From positions 1 through 6,707 of the forward strand of contig JACJZG010000043.1 in NCBI GenBank assembly GCA_020635715.1: a stretch of 6,707 nt of DNA. The letters run 5' to 3'. This stretch comes from Flavobacteriales bacterium (lineage in GTDB: Bacteria; Bacteroidota; Bacteroidia; Flavobacteriales_F; PHOS-HE28). The first letter of the stretch is position 1; every line of letters starts with the position of its first letter. Made by a program: the position numbers and the translations under genes. The notes below the pieces were generated by a model, which saw nothing but the letters and a program-made list of their open reading frames with translations, was not told the DNA's origin and made no database searches. Positions 5,046 to 6,707 of this stretch are shown here, piece by piece.

Positions 5046-6422
5046 CTACCTCGCTACAATGAATTTCTTGGTGAAAACGTTCACACCCTCTTGATAGAGT
5101 GTCATTGTGTACATCCCTGTCGACAATCCGAGGACATTGATCGAGACCGACTGTACAGTCACGCTTACCCTCTCATCGAACACAGGTTTTCCGAAAGCAT
5201 CTCGTATAAGAAGCGCGGTTCCGCTCTTGATCTCGCCAATGACATTGATCTTTTCGTTCGCAGGATTCGGTGCAACGAAGAGGTTCGAACGTGCAATTGG
5301 GGGTCCTATCGGAACGGGTCCACTACACGCTTCCTCGTATTCCTGCCCTATGAACTTCACGGCTCGGTTCACCGAATCTCCCTCGAACACGGCGCCACAG
5401 GCAGCGAACAACGTGTCGTGATAGAAGTCCATGGCCCAAAGCCCACCAGACCCTTGGAAATCTCCCGCTACACCGCACCATTCTATACCATCCCAAGTGG
5501 CCAGGCCCTTGGCTTCCACGCCACCCGCTGCACGGAAACCGCCACCAACGAACAGTTTCCCATCGTGTTCAACCATGTTGAGCACGGTGGCAATTGACGT
5601 TGTGTTGCCGGGCCACCACTGTATACCCTGACCTAGTGCGTGGAACTGCTCGCCATCCCATCGCATGATGTTCTGACCTACGTTGCCTGCCGTAATGGAG
5701 ATCTGGCCACCAACGTAAAGTTGATCTTGATATACCGTGAGACATTGGCCTCCGGAGAATCCGCCAAGTATACCCGGACCGAGTAGTTCCCAGTTAGCAC
5801 CATCCCATTCAGCAATTCCCCGCCCTTCCTCCATGTCCACGTTGCCTATCACGACGAATTTCTCGTTGAATTTCGCGATGTCGAGAATGCTCCCTTGGTT
5901 ATTGAACCAACCGACGGGTTGCCACGTATTTCCAACGCGCTTCGCCACGCCCGGTGCTGGTTGCCCATCGGCCTGATCAAAACCACCAACGGCATACAGT
6001 TCATCGTCGAATACACGCAAGCGACGTACGCTACGTTCGAGGTCACCATAAGGATGCCACTGGGTTCCATCGTAGTAAGCGATTCCTTCGCAAGGTGTGT
6101 CACTCGCTGCAATAAATTCTCCACCAGCGATTAACGTGTCTCGGTAAAGGACCATCGAGTGAATAAGTCCGCGCAGCACGCCAAGGGTGTCCCAGCGACC
6201 ATGAGAATAACGCATGACCGCATTCGTCTGAGCGAAATTGATTGTTTCATCTAGCTCAATGGCGCCGGCACAGAAGATGGTATCACGAGTCGTGTTGGCG
6301 TAGACCTGCCGTATGTTCAAAACGTTGCCTGGAACGGAAGCACTAGTCCAGGCTTGTGCACGTAACAATACTGGTAAAAATGACAGTACAATAAATACCG
6401 AATGTGTCCCTCGGGGGTTCAT
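5046..6422 (-). CDS. Secreted propeller-like protein with T9SS type A sorting domain (458 aa)
   Basis: The ATG at 6422 gives a signal peptide (MNPRGTHSVFIVLSFLPVLL, then RAQA, cleavage near residues 22-24). The mature part (about 24-375) is made of roughly six repeats of about 50-60 residues. Their recurring pattern is a strand like LYVGGQF or LIAGGEF, a small-residue turn, then G-(I/L)-A-x-W-D-G-x-x-W and LG.G. Examples are GIAYYDGTQWHPYG, GIAEWDGANWELLG, IMRWDGEQFHALG and GLATWDGIEW. This resembles the repeats of Rax2-like and similar surface beta-propellers; no catalytic motif is seen, so binding or adhesion is more likely than enzymatic work. The C-terminal 80 residues (about 379-458) form a complete sorting domain: NLFVAPNPANEKINV, then a strand pair, then LSTGMYTMTLYQEG, ending KKFIVAR. 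The protein should cross the inner membrane by Sec and the outer membrane by T9SS. GC content is clearly below that of the cyclase gene, suggesting later acquisition. Confidence 0.9.
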   Translation of the reverse strand: MNPRGTHSVFIVLSFLPVLLRAQAWTSASVPGNVLNIRQVYANTTRDTIFCAGAIELDETINFAQTNAVMRYSHGRWDTLGVLRGLIHSMVLYRDTLIAGGEFIAASDTPCEGIAYYDGTQWHPYGDLERSVRRLRVFDDELYAVGGFDQADGQPAPGVAKRVGNTWQPVGWFNNQGSILDIAKFNEKFVVIGNVDMEEGRGIAEWDGANWELLGPGILGGFSGGQCLTVYQDQLYVGGQISITAGNVGQNIMRWDGEQFHALGQGIQWWPGNTTSIATVLNMVEHDGKLFVGGGFRAAGGVEAKGLATWDGIEWCGVAGDFQGSGGLWAMDFYHDTLFAACGAVFEGDSVNRAVKFIGQEYEEACSGPVPIGPPIARSNLFVAPNPANEKINVIGEIKSGTALLIRDAFGKPVFDERVSVTVQSVSINVLGLSTGMYTMTLYQEGVNVFTKKFIVAR

Positions 6423-6562
6423 GGCTGATTGAGTATGCGCGCAGCACCCACTCCTGGTGCATGCAAGACATAGATACCATTGGCAAGGTCAGCTAGGTCA
6501 ATCGACACAGAGGCGAAGAATAGCAGTAGAGATAGAATGCTCGGTTTGATGTTGATGGACGT
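6419..6562 (-). pseudogene. Collapsed T9SS cargo gene: signal-peptide-like stretch joined to sorting-domain tail
   Basis: The minus-strand frame opens after TGA 6563-6565 and ends at TGA 6419-6421. Its last 27 codons read IDLADLANGIYVLHAPG and then GVGAARILNQP, which is the end of a type IX sorting domain. Directly before this, with no cargo between, lies the hydrophobic run SILSLLLFFASVS preceded by NIKP, which looks like the core of a signal peptide. There is no ATG, GTG or TTG before the hydrophobic run in this frame. An ATG at 6584 in another frame (MRTFTSLNV) would need a frameshift to connect. The simplest reading is a secreted gene that lost its middle and then shifted frame. The stop overlaps the ATG of the intact gene (sequence ATGA). 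The signal-peptide part could be chance; the tail is more secure. Confidence 0.55.
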
Positions 6563-6607
6563 TCAGTGATGTGAATGTACGCATTCAGGTGAACACGGGA
6601 CGCGAGC

Positions 6608-6637
6608 CGAGTATATTCGAACAGTGTTGTCCACAAA
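6608..6637 (-). promoter_or_regulatory. Putative -33/-7 promoter upstream of the T9SS remnant and gene
   Basis: Read on the minus strand, TTTG (6634-6637) is followed after 18 bases by TATACTCG (6608-6615), a 4-of-6 match to TAnnTTTG. Transcription would start near 6601 and run through the collapsed gene into the intact T9SS gene. The promoter may be inherited from the lost cargo gene. Confidence 0.3.
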
Positions 6638-6655
6638 GTCGACTTTTTTTGCCAG

Positions 6656-6707
6656 CTAGCGCTCCACCACCCTGAATTCCACCCGCCGGTTCAGCGCGCG
6701 GTTCTCG
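6656..6707 (-). CDS. OmpA-family protein, extreme C-terminus (5' part outside window)
   Basis: Sixteen codons, ENRALNRRVEFRVVER, end at TAG 6656-6658. The pattern N-R-A-x-N-R-R-V-E-F is the last helix and strand of the OmpA-like peptidoglycan-binding domain, in which an arginine-rich helix contacts diaminopimelate and the final strand closes the fold. Such proteins sit in the outer membrane or periplasm and anchor to the cell wall. Nothing can be said about the N-terminal domains. The stop lies 234 bases upstream of the T9SS gene's ATG, on the same strand. Confidence 0.82.
   Translation of the reverse strand, partial: ENRALNRRVEFRVVER

Noticed and set aside
5025..5597. Plus-strand open frame of 190 codons opposite the T9SS gene
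   Set aside because: The minus-strand frame has a signal peptide, repeats and a sorting domain. The plus-strand translation has no recognisable pattern.
6635..6646. 12-bp palindrome AAAGTCGACTTT followed by a T run
   Set aside because: The stem is short and AT-rich with no loop, and more than one 12-bp palindrome is expected by chance in this length. It overlaps the putative -33 element, so it is not called a terminator.

Overview
The window looks like chromosomal DNA of a GC-rich member of the Bacteroidota, probably a Flavobacteriales-like lineage. The evidence is one intact secreted protein with a type A sorting domain of the type IX secretion system (T9SS), three broken tails of the same kind, a periplasmic Reg_prop/Y_Y_Y sensor, an OmpA-type C-terminus, and weak matches to the Bacteroidota -33/-7 promoter. 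No rRNA, tRNA, CRISPR array, transposase or phage gene was seen.

Layout. Positions 1-235 (+) hold the last 77 codons of formate-tetrahydrofolate ligase (fhs), ended by a 26-bp perfect palindrome. Facing it on the minus strand is an orphan T9SS sorting-domain tail (303-575), followed by a possible 33-residue single-pass membrane peptide (657-758). A cytoplasmic coiled-coil protein of unknown function (957-1355, +) converges on the main gene of the window. That gene (1379-4405, -) is a 1008-residue receptor with a signal peptide, two seven-bladed Reg_prop propellers (14 blade motifs counted), a Y_Y_Y domain, one membrane helix, a short coiled coil and a complete class III adenylyl cyclase domain. 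Diverging from it is a small helix-turn-helix protein (4511-4765, +) with a convincing terminator.

The right third (about 4850-6655) is visibly poorer in GC, roughly 42-57% in sampled lines against about 67% in the cyclase gene. It carries an intact secreted propeller-like T9SS protein (5046-6422, -). A decayed sorting-domain tail lies just downstream (4943-5011). A second lies just upstream (6419-6562), where a signal-peptide-like stretch runs directly into a sorting-domain tail whose stop codon overlaps the next gene's ATG. The window ends in the last 16 codons of an OmpA-family gene (6656-6707, -).

Functionally, the cyclase is the most interesting gene. It has the periplasmic half of a hybrid two-component sensor, but the output is predicted to be cAMP rather than phosphorylation. 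The right third appears to be a site where T9SS cargo genes have been gained and lost repeatedly. Neither pattern can be proved novel without database searches.
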